64,000 bases of DNA from Phorcus lineatus. Lineage: Eukaryota; Mollusca; Gastropoda; Trochida; Trochidae. The position numbers and the translations under genes are program-made. The notes under the pieces were generated by a model that was given only the letters and a program-made list of their open reading frames with translations, made no database searches and was not told where the DNA came from. This document shows, one piece after another, positions 45,991-59,640 of the stretch. The stretch covers positions 38,873,194 to 38,937,193 of the forward strand of contig OV121086.1 of the NCBI GenBank assembly GCA_921293015.1, read 5' to 3'. Positions within the stretch are counted from its first letter, which is position 1. Every line of letters begins with the position of its first letter.

Positions 45991-48490
45991 GAAAAGTGTG
46001 GTCATAGGCCTATATGGCACGTCAGCGGTTTCGATTTGCACCTGTCTAAGTTTCATTTAGCACTCGTTCAGGTGATTGCCTCGAATGTGCTGACAATGAA
46101 TAATGTTAGTTTCTCTTTCAATTACTTACAACTTCTATGTGAACCCCGATATGAGATCCAATATGTTGTACATCACTCTGCAAGCCATACAGACCCGGCC
46201 TCACTATCTCAATATTGTCATCTTCCTTATTTATCATCGGTTTAGCTTTGAAAACTAAAATCAAGTGTCCTGTAATAAACATGTTCAAATTTGACAGACA
46301 AACATCTCTTCAAATTAAATAAAACTTACTCTCTCCAATCTGTATCACTCTGCTATACTTTATGGTGTGAAGATTTAGTAGCTATATGCAAAATTTCAGT
46401 AGAAAAGCTGCATTTTGGACAACATGTATACCCACTTTACAACTTCCAAGTATATCATAGAAGTTATGCGCATGATTGATATTTTTATCAAGCAGTCAAT
46501 ATGAATAGAATGTGAAAAGCAACCTACTGAATGGGACCTAAATATACATGGCAGTGGACAATATTATGTTGTGGTACAATGTATGCAAGTGACTTGCCTT
46601 TGAGTAAGTAAGTTCATAGCAAGCAGTGAATTATGCTACTCCATGTAGTGAGTCTAGTGACTTAACTGAATTAATCCCACCAGGATGCTCATGTAGGATT
46701 GTGGACATGATTTAGATATTTGGTTTAGAACTCACGAGCTCGAGGCTGTTACCTGGTTGGGGGCGGGTGGGGTATACCTTTTAGGTCTCGAGTTCTCCAG
46801 TCGGTTGATGTGACATTTTTCTCTTAGTCTATCCTAGGAGAGACTCATATGATATACAAATAATTTCATATTTCACTTTAATGGCTAATGGTTATTTAAT
46901 GTAGAGTTCTTTTCAATATTTCTATAACACAACGTCATATTTTTGACTGGTTGAGTTTTAATTCAAATGACATTGTTCGTTGAGAGACTCATATGATATA
47001 CAAATAATTCTTATTTCACTTTGTTTTTAAGGTGGCTTGTGGTTATTTATGTAGATGTCTTATTAGAATTGACACAACGTACTATTTTGATTGACTGAGA
47101 TTGAGTTCATGTGGCATAGGCGCTTTGGCTACCTCCCAAAATTAATCATATTTCATTTCATTTTAAGGTGGCTTGTTTTTATCAAGTATATAATTCCTAT
47201 CAATATTGTTGAAACACAACGTTTTCACTGAATAAGGTTGCGTTCAAGTGACATTAAGATTCATATGATGTGAAAATAATTTCATAGTTCACTTGTTTTA
47301 ATGTGACTTGTGGTGATTTCATGTGTATTTCTTATTTATAGAGTTATGAAAAGACGTCCCATTTTGAATGAATCATATTTGGTGGCAGATTCTCGTTTTA
47401 ATGTTAATGCTTAATGCATTATTTAAAAACTGTCCATTAACGTTTCTTTATGTTTTTAACAGCTCATCATTATAACATTATTAGATAGATATATACATAT
47501 ACACATCTCAGAAATGAATCTATTTTGTTCCTCATTTAGGGTTGTAGGTAGTATTTCATAATGACAAGATACTACATATAACTTCATGGATTAAAAAAAG
47601 AACAATGAAAAAAGATACTGTGATGCCAATCAGATTCTATATCATGTTGGTCAGAGTTTCCTTTATATCGAGGTGTCACACAATAATTTAGTCTAGAAAT
47701 GTCCATGAAATGTGTGTCAACAAAATCCTTTTGGGATCATTAATGCTAATACCATTTAATCGGACTATAGTTACTATACTTTTTCTTTATACCGAGGTAA
47801 CCGTGCAGAAAAATTTGGTTCCTTCCGTTATGCAGTGTAGACAGTATAATACAATGACAGTTAAATATCTTGTCAATTAAAGATATGCATTAAAATTATG
47901 AGACTAATAATTTGTAAAAAACAATGGCCTTCCTAACTAAAAATCGACTTTAACTACAAATCTTGACTGAAAGGCTGAATGACCAATTATGTCTTATTTT
48001 GCTAAGTTTTAACTGCAGTCTGCTGGCCACACTGAGTTCCTTTCCGACATTACAAGGGATATTGAGCACTAATTTTAACAGGGCTGTGTTTAAAGAACAT
48101 CTATTCTACGTCAAATTGTAATATAACCGTAATTGTTCTGAAAAGTGATTGACGATTCGGATCTGAAAATAATTTTTTCAGAAACACTGCAGTGCTAGGC
48201 CCTATACCTTTTCACGTGTTTCATCGATGTGTAATTCAAATTAATAAAATGATCAAAAGTGTGGTTATTGACCTATTGGATTGTTCACAATATCGCTAAC
48301 TTCCGAAATTGCACCCGTTCAGCTGATTGGACCGAAAGTGCGTACCTTCATACTATGAACCCCGATGAGAGATCCGAATTGGATATATCCAACCGGCCAC
48401 ACCACACTATCTCCTTCTCATCAAAGTTTCCTATTTATCATAGATGTATCTTTCAAGAACTGTAATCAGGTGTCCACATATGATCAATAC
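45930..48490 (+). repeat. Block of copy B colinear with 62330-64000 of copy C
   Basis: Shared landmarks in order include GCTCTACCAATAG, AGTGTGGTCATAGG, ATGGGACCTAAATATACATG, AACCGTGCAGAAAAATTTGG, TTATGTCTTATTTTGC, ACACTGCAGTGCTA and CAAAAGTGTGGTTATTG. An ORF-like stretch around CCTTTCCGACATTACAAGGG is kept in both, but stop positions differ, so I do not call a gene. Confidence 0.85.
46838..47400 (+). repeat. Tandem repeat of about 144 bp x 4 (expanded in copy B)
   Basis: GAGAGACTCATATGATATAC starts at 46838 and 46982, with diverged starts near 47115 and 47265. Each unit contains TTTCACTTT, GGTTATTT and ACACAACGT. The matching place in copy C (63165-63345) has only a little over one unit, so the array changed length after duplication. 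Confidence 0.78.
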
Positions 48491-49557
48491 ATTATTGGAC
48501 AGTTCATACCATTTTAACTGTTCTGAAACTTGCTACTTACAATCTGTAAACTCTGCTGTGCTTTATGATGTAATATGTTTTGATTAATATGTAGCTACAT
48601 GAAAATATTCAGTGGAAAAGCTCAAATTTAACTTTCAACCATTATACAATTCCCAAACATATCACAGAGGTTCTTGCGCATGAGTGATATCGTTGATGAA
48701 CCAGTCAACATTCATAAGAAAGACAACCTGCTGAATGGAAACTAAATATACATATCAGTGGACAATATACGGGTTGGGTTTGCAAGTGACTTTCTAAATT
48801 TACAATTACATGTATTTCATAGCACGCACGGCGAGTAAACTATGTTCTGAAACTATAAGCACCCGGACGTTCAGGTGATTTTCAAGGATTTTCTTCTAAA
48901 GAGATTAAGGCTGGTACCTTTATTTTAGACAAGTGGCATGATTCCCTTGTCAGGAGACACTATACAGGTTGGGTTTGCAAGTGACTATCTAAATATGAAT
49001 TAGTCCTAATGATGTAAGGTTGGCGTACTTTTCTCAGGGTTATGCTTGACTTAACCTAAACGAATGTTCACATACAAATTGTGGGCTTTATATGTAATCC
49101 CAAAAGTCTGAAAAGGATAAATCTATTTTAATGAGGTGGGATCTTGGTATTCGGATATTCGAGATTGTTCACGTTTTTATCTCATCTAAAGCATTAAATG
49201 ATCTTGTAGAATACTAAATATAACGTGTTTTAAGGTGGATTGTCTTTTTTTAAATGTAATTCTTTTTATTCTTATTTTTTGGATAAACAAGGTGGTATTT
49301 TAGCTTCATTTAAACACAAGGGTCTTTGGTCCTTTGACTGTTATTGCAATGCTGCTGCAAATTATAAACAATAAAGAAGATATTTTATTAATCTATTTTC
49401 ATGAGCTTGGGGGTCTTTTGAGAGACAAATTAGATGTTAAAGACAATAAAAAAGTGACATTGATCAATAATTCTATTCATACTAAATAATATCAATTTAA
49501 CATAACATGTTAATAATGTTTAAAATTTACTCTTTCATCCATCCAGTTAGGCGTTGT
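48491..49557. other. Right end of copy B, no gene recognised
   Basis: AT-rich. GGTTGGGTTTGCAAGTGACT occurs twice about 190 bp apart (48773 and 48966). No credible ORF. Confidence 0.55.
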
Positions 49558-52500
49558 ACTTATAAAATAGAGTAGTAATTACATATCTTATTTCAAGAAC
49601 GTTGAATCACCCATGTCATTCTTCAGGTCGATGGTGTTGTTCATAATGTATATCAGGTTCAAGCAAGAATTTCATCATTACTTCATTATGTCTGTTTTAT
49701 CAATCAAATGTTCACTCTTAATTACTAAATATAAGGGGCAGTTTAAATTAACCTAGAATTCACTGAACGAACAATACATATGGTGCATATGTACATTGTA
49801 TTTGCGTAATTTAGAAAATGAAAATGTAAAAATGTTCTGAGTATCATAAAAATGTACATCCTATTTGTATACTTTCAAGCCTGGATAAACCATAATCTGA
49901 ATTTGAATTTAAATGTTTAGATAAAGATGTAAAGATAATTTACTTAATTAAATGACGTTGTTCATCGCCATAGTACTCATTGTCAAGTTTCAAAGCCATT
50001 ATGAATATTAGGAACGAAACAAACCCATAATTGAATAGCTATAGAGAGTCAGTTATTGTTCCGTTTGAAACAATAGTTTAATCTGACATAATATATAAGA
50101 TAAGTTAAAAATGTGGTCAATGATAGGCATGGTAATCACGACAGTTTCGGCAGACGTTAAACAGGGGGTAGTCTGTAACAATACAACGTTTCTTGTAACG
50201 ACATCCGTATCTTTGTAATTAGGCCCCATGCTATCGGACCACACTGCTAACCGTTGTTGTCTCGTCATATTTATGTGCAAGATGCTCACTAAATTATCAC
50301 AAAGAGTTTCTAAAATTCTGCTCACTAAATTATCACAAAGAGTTTCTAAAATTAAAATGGATTTAATACTTATTTCATGTAAAAGTGCAAGCAAATGCAT
50401 GCATAAAATCATATCTTTTCATTTTTATAGTTGTGGGAGAGAAAATCTGAATAAAGTGCATCTCTAACGTTGTTAACACTTCAAAAGGAGATTCTTTTTG
50501 TATGCATAATATTGACACTTTCGGTTAGGACTATAAATAGAAATATAATTCAAAAACGAAATAAGGATTTTCCAACCAACAAGCCACAAGGGACGTCACT
50601 CTGTTTTACCTGTTTCGTTTAGAAGCGCTTATAAACACTGACGCTTCATGTGAACGTTATATATTTTCCCATGGAGTCTTAATCACTACCGTTTTCAAAC
50701 TTGCATCTAAAAATGTTGTACTACCATTCTTAAAATTGCGCTAAATATTTAAACATTATTTTAGAATCTTCTCTAAAGCACACTCTAAGTTAATAAAAAT
50801 TCGGGTTGGCAGTGTATAACAGACAACCAATATCCATCAAAATAGGACATTTGACATAGTTACCTTTATAAAGAGGGTGAGATCTTGGTGGTGAGATTAC
50901 TTCTAGGAGGTGCTGCAGCCTATTGTTATTGTAATGTAATGCATTACGAAACATTAAACGTTAAAATATGAAACAGCCGGGTTCTTTTCTTCGGACGAAA
51001 GTCCGGAAAATTAACTGCCGGGAGTGATAAACACAAAATTAGTATTACCTAATTAGTGAAGAAAATGTTCTTCATATGTACGTGTTGTCAAACATTACCT
51101 TTCTGTGTGTCATGCAAAACGAAATAAATTACACGTATCTTCAAATTTAATTAAATAAGTCTTAGTCATAGAGTGAAAAGTGTGGCAGTGATTGGCATAA
51201 TCATTCTTAGTAGGTTTGTTTTAGTGAAGAAACATCTCTTGTCATAGCTTTCATTCTAGGGGTGCCAAATCATCATGCCGCACTGATTCGAGTAGATAAC
51301 GATGGGCTTTTATACCATACAGGAGCAAAACTTCGCCACATAATGTGTGAACAGAAGAAGAAATCTGAACAAATAATATGAGTTTGAACCGCTGAAATAA
51401 ATAATAATGATTTCTATTGGTCAGTTATATATCTTCTCAATTGTGAAATTTTATATTTTTTCAAGATCCACTGTTACACGATTAGGACTGAAAATAATGC
51501 GTTCGTGATATCAATTTGTATGAATACGTGTCCCCGTTTAAATCCTCTTTAGAACTAGTCAGGGATATAGCTAACCACTGTTAAACATTGTCGTCGAATA
51601 GGTTGTTGATATAACATGTAGATGGAAAATAAGTAATATTCCAATTAACTACATAATGAATATCTAATTTTCATACTCTGGACATTTGTAAACGTCTTTA
51701 TAAGTCAAAGAACAATTACTATACGAAAACGAAAATAAGGATACATACGCAGTCGTTTCTCGGCGCAGGGGAGGTAACTGCGGTTTTATGGTCACAGCAA
51801 ATTACAAAACGGAAGAACATTTGAAAGCTAACATGTGAGGTATTAATTTATTTACCATATGATTCAACAACTACTATACAACTATCGAGATTGAAAGCTA
51901 TTTTAGTTGACATCTTGTATTAATTCACCTATAAGTATTACTAATCATAACTAAGTGCATTTCTTGTAACTTTATTAACTTGTGCAACCACATATTTGAA
52001 AATTAAGAATATCAAAACGCAAGTGATTGCGATTACTGGAAATCTAGTTTAAGTCGAATTTGTAAAACATTGACAATCATATTTCAAATGATTTGCTTCA
52101 TAACGTTGTAGTTTCTACTCAAAAAGAGGTGATGTTAACTACACAGCCAATCCTCTCTTCTAGTTCTCATGTTTTTAAAGGTATACTAGTCTTGGTAGAA
52201 ACTCAGTTATCATCAAATTAAGTGATTTGAATAAGTTTACTAAATAAATTTTGAATAATTGTGCATGTAAACGAAGTAAGAATAATATGTCTATCAAGAA
52301 TCAAACTTTTGATCTTAAATGTGTAATAAAATGTTGAAGTTAAAGTTAAACCGTGAAGTTAACGGCACAAAGATTCTGTTTTTTTGTCGTCTTTACCTCC
52401 TAATTATGTATAGTTAATATATATCTATGCGTCACAAGGATAGAAACATCATTGCATGCGTTTTTTAAGGTCTTTATATGCTAATAACTCTAATATATTA

Positions 52501-52746
52501 ATGAAAAGATAAGAAAATCTGTTTTCATTGATACATGAACATGTATTGGTCGGGATACATAATCATAGAAAGTTGAGAACACAAAGAATATGGCAATGAA
52601 GATTACACGAGGAGGTAAGTAAATGTCCTTTTATTTCATAGAAATGCCTCTTTCGTATGAGCTTGTTCATACACTTTCGTATATCATTCTCAGCCTACTC
52701 TGTATGTAATAAATCATGATATAAATTACAGACAATTTCCGATTAA
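49558..52746 (+). repeat. Segmental duplication, copy C, left part
   Basis: Begins with AATAGAGTAGTAATTACATA (about 49566), aligning to A at about 17025 and B at about 22305, and continues to TTTCCGATTAAA. It is colinear with B through AGGAGCAAAACTTCGCCAC (51320) but lacks the Penelope-like element. It has a short direct duplication of CTCACTAAATTATCACAAAG (50284 and 50321) that A and B lack. Diverged by many small changes. Confidence 0.87.
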
Positions 52747-54980
52747 ATTCGAATGTCCTAGATCGAAAAATGTTTTTGTAGAGTTTGCTTAGTCTTTGTG
52801 ATTGGGCCCCCATGCCATCAGACCGCACTGAAAGGTAAAGTTTACGATGAGCTTTTATACCAATGAGGAGCAGAGATATGCCACACAGAGAGTCAGAAAG
52901 AAAATATGAACTAATAATTATATCAGACGAATGTGAATGAGCACAGATCAATCATTAATGTATTTCAATATCTCTTCAATTGTGAACTTTCTATTTCCTA
53001 GCGAAATGCATCGTTTACTGCCAGAATACTGAAAATACCGTGCTCCTTCTTGGCATTCAATTGTATAAATATATTTGTGTTCCCGTTTATATCCTTTGTA
53101 GCTATAAAAGTATCAATTGCTTGTTTTAGGTTGCTAATAAAAAAATATGTAAACAAAAAGTTGTTAAATATTCAGATTTACTTAATTATAATTATCTTAT
53201 TTTCATATTCCGGACGTTTAGAATGTCCGTACACGTCCCTGATCAATAACTACAAGAAAACGAAACAAGGATATCGATCCCACTAACAAAAGAATTGTAA
53301 GGAAGGTAACTTTGGTTGTTGTGATCACCAATCCATATTCAAATTAAATATCACATGAGAACATGTCGAAAGAACAAATAGTATACAACGAAATTTAAAT
53401 ATCTCCTGTTGTTACATGTACACTTTGATAATGTAGCCTACAATTGCACCATATTTTATAAAGATGAGACCTGAATAACCCTAAAGAGCCACTCCGTGAG
53501 TTGTTGGAGTCATACATGCCAAACTTAATCAATGGTGTCATTTGACATTTGACATTGAAGTATCGATTGTTACCAAAATGACACATTTGAAAGCTTATTG
53601 GTTTTTTACAGTGACAATATGAAGGTAGAAAGTCGCAATTCTGGTCGAAAACCGGACAGTGGCGCGCGTCAAATAGTCAAACGTAATTTTCATAGAAAAC
53701 CAGTATTTGTCATACATATGTCTTTTGGACAGGAAAAGTTAAGATGTTTTGATTTTATATCACAACATATAAGGGAATTCAGTTTATAGTTTCAGAAATA
53801 TTATACAGCCAAAAGAAATTTAAAAATATTGGAAAATTTGCCTTCTGATTACTTTTCTACATTTCAATGGAAAAGATGCTGTCCTGGGCCTCCTTTCACA
53901 AAGTAACCTTTACTAAGTTAACCTTAACTCCCATTCTTTAACATTGCAATTAGAAATTTATTTTATTCATATATTCATTCCTGCAACTTTCTTGTAAAAT
54001 ATTTTGTTTTAATTTAAAGTGTCTCAGATTATTATTTGTTACTATAAAAATGGTTTTGCATTAACGAAACTATATTATGTCGAAGCTGAAACATGCACTT
54101 CCTACCAGAAATCGATAGTTTACATGTAGGTACTAGGTGAAAATCCAACTCATTTGATAAGCCATTTTACCCAGCAGTGATTTTTTCATATTATGTATCC
54201 AAACAAGCTGAAAAGTACATTTCATTTTTTTGTATAGGAACCATAATATCCTTCTCTGACCTCTTTTAAATAGTTTCTCAAACGACATTAAGGGTCAAAA
54301 GTGTGGTCATAGGCCTATATAGCACGTCAGCGGTTTCGACTGGCACCCGTCCAGACAGCGCAGTTGTCACCCGTTCAGGTGATTGCCTCAAAGGTGCCGA
54401 CATTGCGTAATGCCTGCAGGACTTTAAAGTGAACCCCGTATATGAGATCATTTATGTGGTTCATTACCCAGAAAGCCTCTCAGGCCAAATCACACCTTAT
54501 CAGTTGTTACAAGTTCCTCATTTTATTATTGATGTATCCTTCAACAAACTAAGATCAAGTGTCATTTCATAAACACGGCCGTAATTCACAGATGAAAATC
54601 TGGTCAAATGTCATGAAATGTTATCCCTGCAATCTGTGCACTGTGCTATACTTTATGGTGTTGCGTGTTGTGATTTAAAAGAAGCTAAATGCAAACATTA
54701 AATGGAATGTTTTAAATTTAAATTTTAGTGTTTATACCTATTCCAAATATATCACAGACCTTGTGCGCATGAGTGAAAATCATTGATTTTACAGTCAATG
54801 TTCATACAACGAAAACGACTAGCTGCTGAATAACGATAACATAAGCGTCTTTTGAAAATAAGTAGCAGGTACAGAATAGAGGATTACTCCTTGTGTCTTG
54901 TTGACTTCTGTGTAAGAATATGCATTGTTATAAAGATCTATTTGGTTGATAATGAGAATACTCCCATTGCGCTGGAATAC
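52747..54980 (+). repeat. Segmental duplication, copy C, middle part
   Basis: Aligns to B at 27170-27353 and then, across the empty site of the giant element (53004-53009), to 41917-43830. It gives the pre-insertion state for two B insertions. It contains its own MITE at 53485. Confidence 0.87.
53485..53771. mobile_element. AGAGCCACTCCGTG MITE, right-truncated copy
   Basis: Inverted relative to the element at 26697-27165: AGAGCCACTCCGTGAGTTG, then CATGCCAAACTTAATCAATG, AAAACCGGACAGTGGCGCGC and GTTAAGATGTTTTGATTTT. It stops before the last 60-70 bp of that element. Copy B at 42528-42535 has the intact TTAA site. Confidence 0.83.
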
Positions 54981-54989
54981 ACACCACAA

Positions 54990-56600
54990 AGGTGCCTGAT
55001 CAAAGCGCCACACATATAAGGCAGGTATGTAAGGCAGAGTATGTGTCCTTGCGAAGATGTTTCGATAAGATGGTGATGAAAGCTAAACGTCAGTATGTGT
55101 GGGCAACTATAGATGATTTTGAGAACCTATGTGAAAATGATCATACTGATCTTTGGAAGAAATTGAAAAAATTTGGGTATGGAACAACAGAAAACAGAGA
55201 ATGCCCATGGAGGTTAAACTGGAATACGGGTATATTTCACGGGATCTCGACACAGTTTTAGATACGTGGAAGAAGGAATATGAATCTCTCCTTAATGTGA
55301 ATGACGTCCTGACAGAATCTGGAAGTGATATTGAAGACCAAGAACCCCCTGATCATTAGACATTAATTTTGGAGGAGATTTTTAAGGTATTCCTGTCAGG
55401 AAAGATGGGTAAATCAACAGGTTTTTGACGAAATACCGGTTGAAGTTCTGAAAAACGAAAATTGTCTTCTTTTTATCCATAAACTTTTTAATGGGCCGTC
55501 TCTCTGGTCGAAAGGAATAATTAACCCTATCCCTAAAGACTCATCAGCTGACCCAAGAGACCCGAATTAAAAAGGCTTATGATACAGTGGATAGACGTAT
55601 CATGTGGGAGAAGCTACGGTCTATTGGCATATGTGGTAATCTGTTTAACGCTATTGTGTCCCTATATCATGATGTACAGTGTTGTGTGCGTATTAATGGA
55701 CATTTTACAGAGTGGTTAAATGTTAACAGTGGCTTAAAGCAAGGATGCCTTCTGTTGCCAATTCTTTTTAATTTATACATCAATGATCTTATTGAGACTG
55801 TGAATGAACTGTCCATTGGCGTTTCATATAGATGGGAAATGTGTGAGTATTCAGGCGTATGCTGATGATTTGGTTCCGCTGGCTGAAACGGAGAGTGATT
55901 TGAACATACTGCTGTATTGTCTAAATACATGGTGCATGAGGAACAAGCTGATGGTAAGCCCTACAAAGTCAAAGGTAGTACATTTCAGAAGTCAAGCCTG
56001 TGAAAGAACGACAAACCATTTTATGTGCGGATCGACGTCTGTCGAAGTTGTATCAAGTTACAGTTATCTGGGACCGAACACGTGGACCACAAGCGTATGG
56101 GACAAGTTGTAGCTAGCTCAGGTAATCGAGCCCTAGGACTACTGATATCTCAATACAGGCTTCTCGTTGGTATGCAATACAGTACGTAAAGAAAACGTTA
56201 TGATTCCATGGTCTGGTCTACTATTCAATATGGCTCTGCCATCTGGGGAACCTACAACATGTCTTCTATAAACGCAGTACAGAATAGAGCCATGCTTTTT
56301 TTCATCGGATTACGGAAATATGCCCCAAATATGGCCGTGAGTGGGGAATGGGATGGTCACCACCTAAAGTAAGACAATGGGAAAGTATTGCCAAGTTCTA
56401 AAAGAAAATGAGTGCCAATTCAGATAACGGTCTAACGAAACGTATATTTAGTTGAGCCGACAGATGTGCTGTGAATAAGAAGAGAAATTGGAATTTTAGA
56501 GTACATGCTCGTTACAGGGAATCGGGGCTCCATTGTTTTATTCCTATTGAAAACTCATTCCATATCAGTTATATAAGATCACAAGTGCGTGAGAGAGAGG
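54990..56600 (+). pseudogene. Non-LTR retrotransposon (LINE) reverse transcriptase, broken
   Basis: Fragments in several frames match a LINE RT in order: a pre-RT helix region (55020-55360, with LWKKLKKFGYG and LDTWKKEYESLLN); KAYDTVDRRIMWEKL (55570-55614); the motif-B region GLKQGCLLLPILFNLYINDL (55731-55790); the catalytic YADDLVPLAETESDLN (55858-55905); CMRNKLMVSPTKSKVVHFRS; and a C-terminal region with INAVQNRAM (56272-56300). At least three frameshifts and several stops, for example around 55420, 55570 and 55830, make it dead. Copy B lacks it, so it inserted after the B/C split. The clade (CR1/L2/Jockey-like) cannot be fixed by eye. Confidence 0.88.
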
Positions 56601-58242
56601 TGGGTTTTTTGTCTCACCCAACACTATACAAAGTTTAAAATACATAAAATATATCACATTTTTTTATATTGGCCATCAAAATGTTTATGAGAGACATTTT
56701 CTCATGTATATACAAAAAAACAAAACAACACACATACATACTTAACAATACATGTTACATACTGAAACTAGACTAATATTCCTTCAAAACACTCGATCCT
56801 ACTATCCCAACCCCAAACCATCCAACATTATCGTGAATCCAACAAACAAAAAGTTTTTCTTACGACTTCTTCATTATTAGATCTATTTAATTTCAATACA
56901 CTTTACTTTCACCCTTTACATACAGCTATTAACACACATCACATTTTTTCCAAGCACTATATTCATCCCAACCCCCACTGCACTTACATCCAACATATCC
57001 ACTAATTAACACAATTAATTGAAACTTACTTTACCCACCCCCACCCCTGCACCTATTGCCATCTGACATTCACACTCTACTAGGCACCTGCATCATACCA
57101 ACATGTACATACATTAACACTCCAGGGGCACCCATCTGAGATAATACATATTTACCCTCTGTAAACCAACCATAGTCAAATTGGAATGTCAGTCCAATGT
57201 TTCAATCAACTTTATATACTGATAACTTATGCATTTGAGAAGGATCGAAGTATTAACATCAATTTTAGGTATGATTTCACAGGTAAATGGTCTCCTCCAA
57301 AAATACTAAAATATTTAAGATCCTCGTCAAAATGTATGTTGTTACAATACCTTACTATAATAACATATTTTACTCTCCCGTTGAAGATACCGCCGTTTAA
57401 TAAATCTACAAAGTTATTACACATTGTGTAATAAATAAATAGCAATTGATTTGCGTCAATCTGATTCGCTGAACACGGTAATAGAAGTTCAGTTAATACC
57501 TCCATAAACTTAATTTCGTGATAAACATCATTTTAAGCCACGCCCATCGACGGAACTATTTGTAAACAAGTTACGTTTTTCTAAAAATAGAACACTTTGT
57601 GCAATGCCACTTCTTGAAAGTAGGTAAATAAAAAATTAACATAATTCGGTATGAAATGGTAATTGTTGTCAAACGTTCTAAAGGTAGTCCTTTCCATAAT
57701 AAACAAGAGAGCTCTATCAGAAATTACAACCGATCGTGTTCCACCCCACAGAAGGCAAATGTCATTGTTCAATGCTCTCGCGGCCGTTGCGGGTAGGTTG
57801 GTAAAGTAACGTCGTTAAGTTCATGAACAAAGTTAAGCTTGGCTCCCAACAAGTTTAAGAACTGTGTGTTGTTTAATCAGATTCCGATCGAGATCATAAC
57901 ACCACCAATATATGGCATCTACGAGGGTAAATTCGGCTGGTTTCGTCTCCGAGTTCTACGATCGCGATTTGTGTTTACAACTGTGAGAACTAGCAATGTC
58001 AAGGCCACGTGTGACGGACGTCCGATAAGTTCATGGCCACGATCGTTGTACATTTTCATTGGCTGATGAACGTTTTGTAGGCGGGGCTAGGGATCCGATG
58101 ACGTTTTGATTGACATTTTATCTCTCTCATGCTGTTGAGCGTTGAATTCATTCGCATATATAGTGCAGCTCTATTTGGTGCAATTATGTATATTTAGAGC
58201 AATAAAATGTTTCAAAAACAACTAGTATGTATATATTTATTT
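56601..58242. other. No gene recognised; A/C-rich tract then GC-richer patch
   Basis: 56700-57150 is A/C-rich with runs such as CCCACCCCCACCCCTGCACC at about 57036. 57830-58150 is GC-richer, with CpGs and GGCGGGGC (58081). Short ORFs in both lack motifs. Confidence 0.45.
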
Positions 58243-58370
58243 ATAAGAATTGACTTCAACATCTATTAAGTTCATGGAGGTATAAACCGTAGCGGATTTA
58301 CGCCAAGTTTGCACATCGGTTTTTAAGTTTATACCTCCATGAACTTAATAAATGTTGAAGTCAATTCTTA
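58243..58370. repeat. 128-bp snapback element with 44-bp arms
   Basis: TAAGAATTGACTTCAACAT...GGAGGTATAAAC is mirrored by GTTTATACCTCCATGAAC...AATTCTTA with few mismatches. The loop is about 40 bp. Typical foldback MITE. The arms could form a long dsRNA hairpin if transcribed. Confidence 0.92.
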
Positions 58371-58385
58371 AATAACATCGCGTGT

Positions 58386-58445
58386 TGCTTGGCGTCACAT
58401 GAAGTCACATGACGTCACAATCGTTAAGCGTGACGTCACAATGTT
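58386..58445. promoter_or_regulatory. Cluster of CRE-like TGACGTCAC motifs
   Basis: ACATGAAGTCACATGACGTC and CGTGACGTCACAATG place two TGACGTCA-type sites and one half site within 60 bp, beside the snapback element. No gene start follows, so function is doubtful. Confidence 0.4.
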
Positions 58446-58523
58446 AGCGGTGTGGCAACAATAGTATTCGATGGTTATCAAGCTTTTTCTTTGATATAAC
58501 TGAGCGAGTAATAAATAAAATAC

Positions 58524-58682
58524 TAAACTCAATCCCGTATAATTACATTTTTATTAAACTCGTGAATGGCATTGGTATCTAAATCGCTTTCGCTCGTTAA
58601 ATACCAAACCACCCACTCGTTTCATAAATATGTTATTAAACGGGATGTCGTTTAGTATTCTCTATGTAACTAGCCTGACAAT
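58524..58682. mobile_element. Foldback MITE, AATACTAAACTC type
   Basis: AATACTAAACTCAATCCCGT near the left and ACGGGATGTCGTTTAGTATT at the right (about 58632-58660) are imperfect inverses. The middle holds CTTTCGCTCGTTAAATACC. Similar motifs occur near 11000. Confidence 0.6.
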
Positions 58683-58973
58683 TGATTAATTGTTTCTGCG
58701 TTATGGCAATTCTGCATTTTGGCTTTCTGCGTTTTGACAGGGAAGCCTGTGGACAGTGAAAGCATGGCCTTGTGTTACTTTACAACATATTCGCTTCCAT
58801 TTGACAATTTCTTTGTTGCCTTTATATCAATGATTGTTGTAAATGGGATCGTATTTTGATATCCTGTTATTTCATTTATGCATGAAAAAATTGGTTTTGT
58901 ATTGTTATCCAATCTATTGTAATTCGCAACCAATTTACCAAAATTTTAGGACAGAAAAATTAGCTATCAAGGA

Positions 58974-59434
58974 GACACAGAGTATGTTTTTGAGTCAAAT
59001 AGTAAAACGTCATAAATGTGCTATTTCATCGAGAAGTAGTGGTTGTCTCTAGATTTGCGTCTTATTGCTGATCGGTTCAATATAGAGACAATAAACAGGT
59101 TTAATTTGTAATTTATGATCGAAAACCGGACATGGCGCGCGCCAATGACTCAAACGTAGTTCTGGAAACTTATTTACAGCAGATCCAAGGAAAAATAAAT
59201 GTTGATGTTGTTAAGTAGATAATATTTATAATTAACAAATATTTTATTTAACAAAATTTGACTTATTAACATCTATGTAGCGGTTATTCTATATTCATTT
59301 AAACGAGAAAATATTCTTTGGTATTTAGAGACAAAGAAGCAAGTTTAGGAACGATATTTGAATTGAACTGAAGACAGATGGTATTTTGGCTTTTATTTCA
59401 GCCAAATACAAAAGTGTGAAACATACTCTGTGTC
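58974..59434. mobile_element. 461-bp TIR element in copy C
   Basis: GACACAGAGTATGTTT (58974-58989) and its inverse AAACATACTCTGTGTC (59419-59434) bound DNA absent from the matching place in copy B (about 45830). The interior contains GAAAACCGGACATGGCGCGC, a motif shared with the TTAA MITE family at 26697 and 53485. Confidence 0.8.
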
Positions 59435-59512
59435 ACTTTCAGTTGTGAATTAAGTATCCTACATGAGTTATTCTTTCAATCACTCACTTGATAGGCAATT
59501 CTAGTCTACGGG

Positions 59513-59635
59513 CAGGGGCGTAGGAGCGAATTTGAAAGTGGGGGGGGGGGGGGGCTTGAATTGAAATTTTGTAACCAAAAAAAAAAAAAAAAAGGAAACT
59601 TGCTGGCTGCTTATCACATCTTATCATCAATTAGC
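59513..59635. mobile_element. CAGGGGCGTAGG MITE, truncated copy
   Basis: Starts CAGGGGCGTAGGAGCGAATT, then a G run, GGTTACAAAATTTCAAT in inverse form, and an A run. The far terminus is missing. Relative of 44789-44958 in opposite orientation. Confidence 0.8.
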
Positions 59636-59640
59636 AATTA

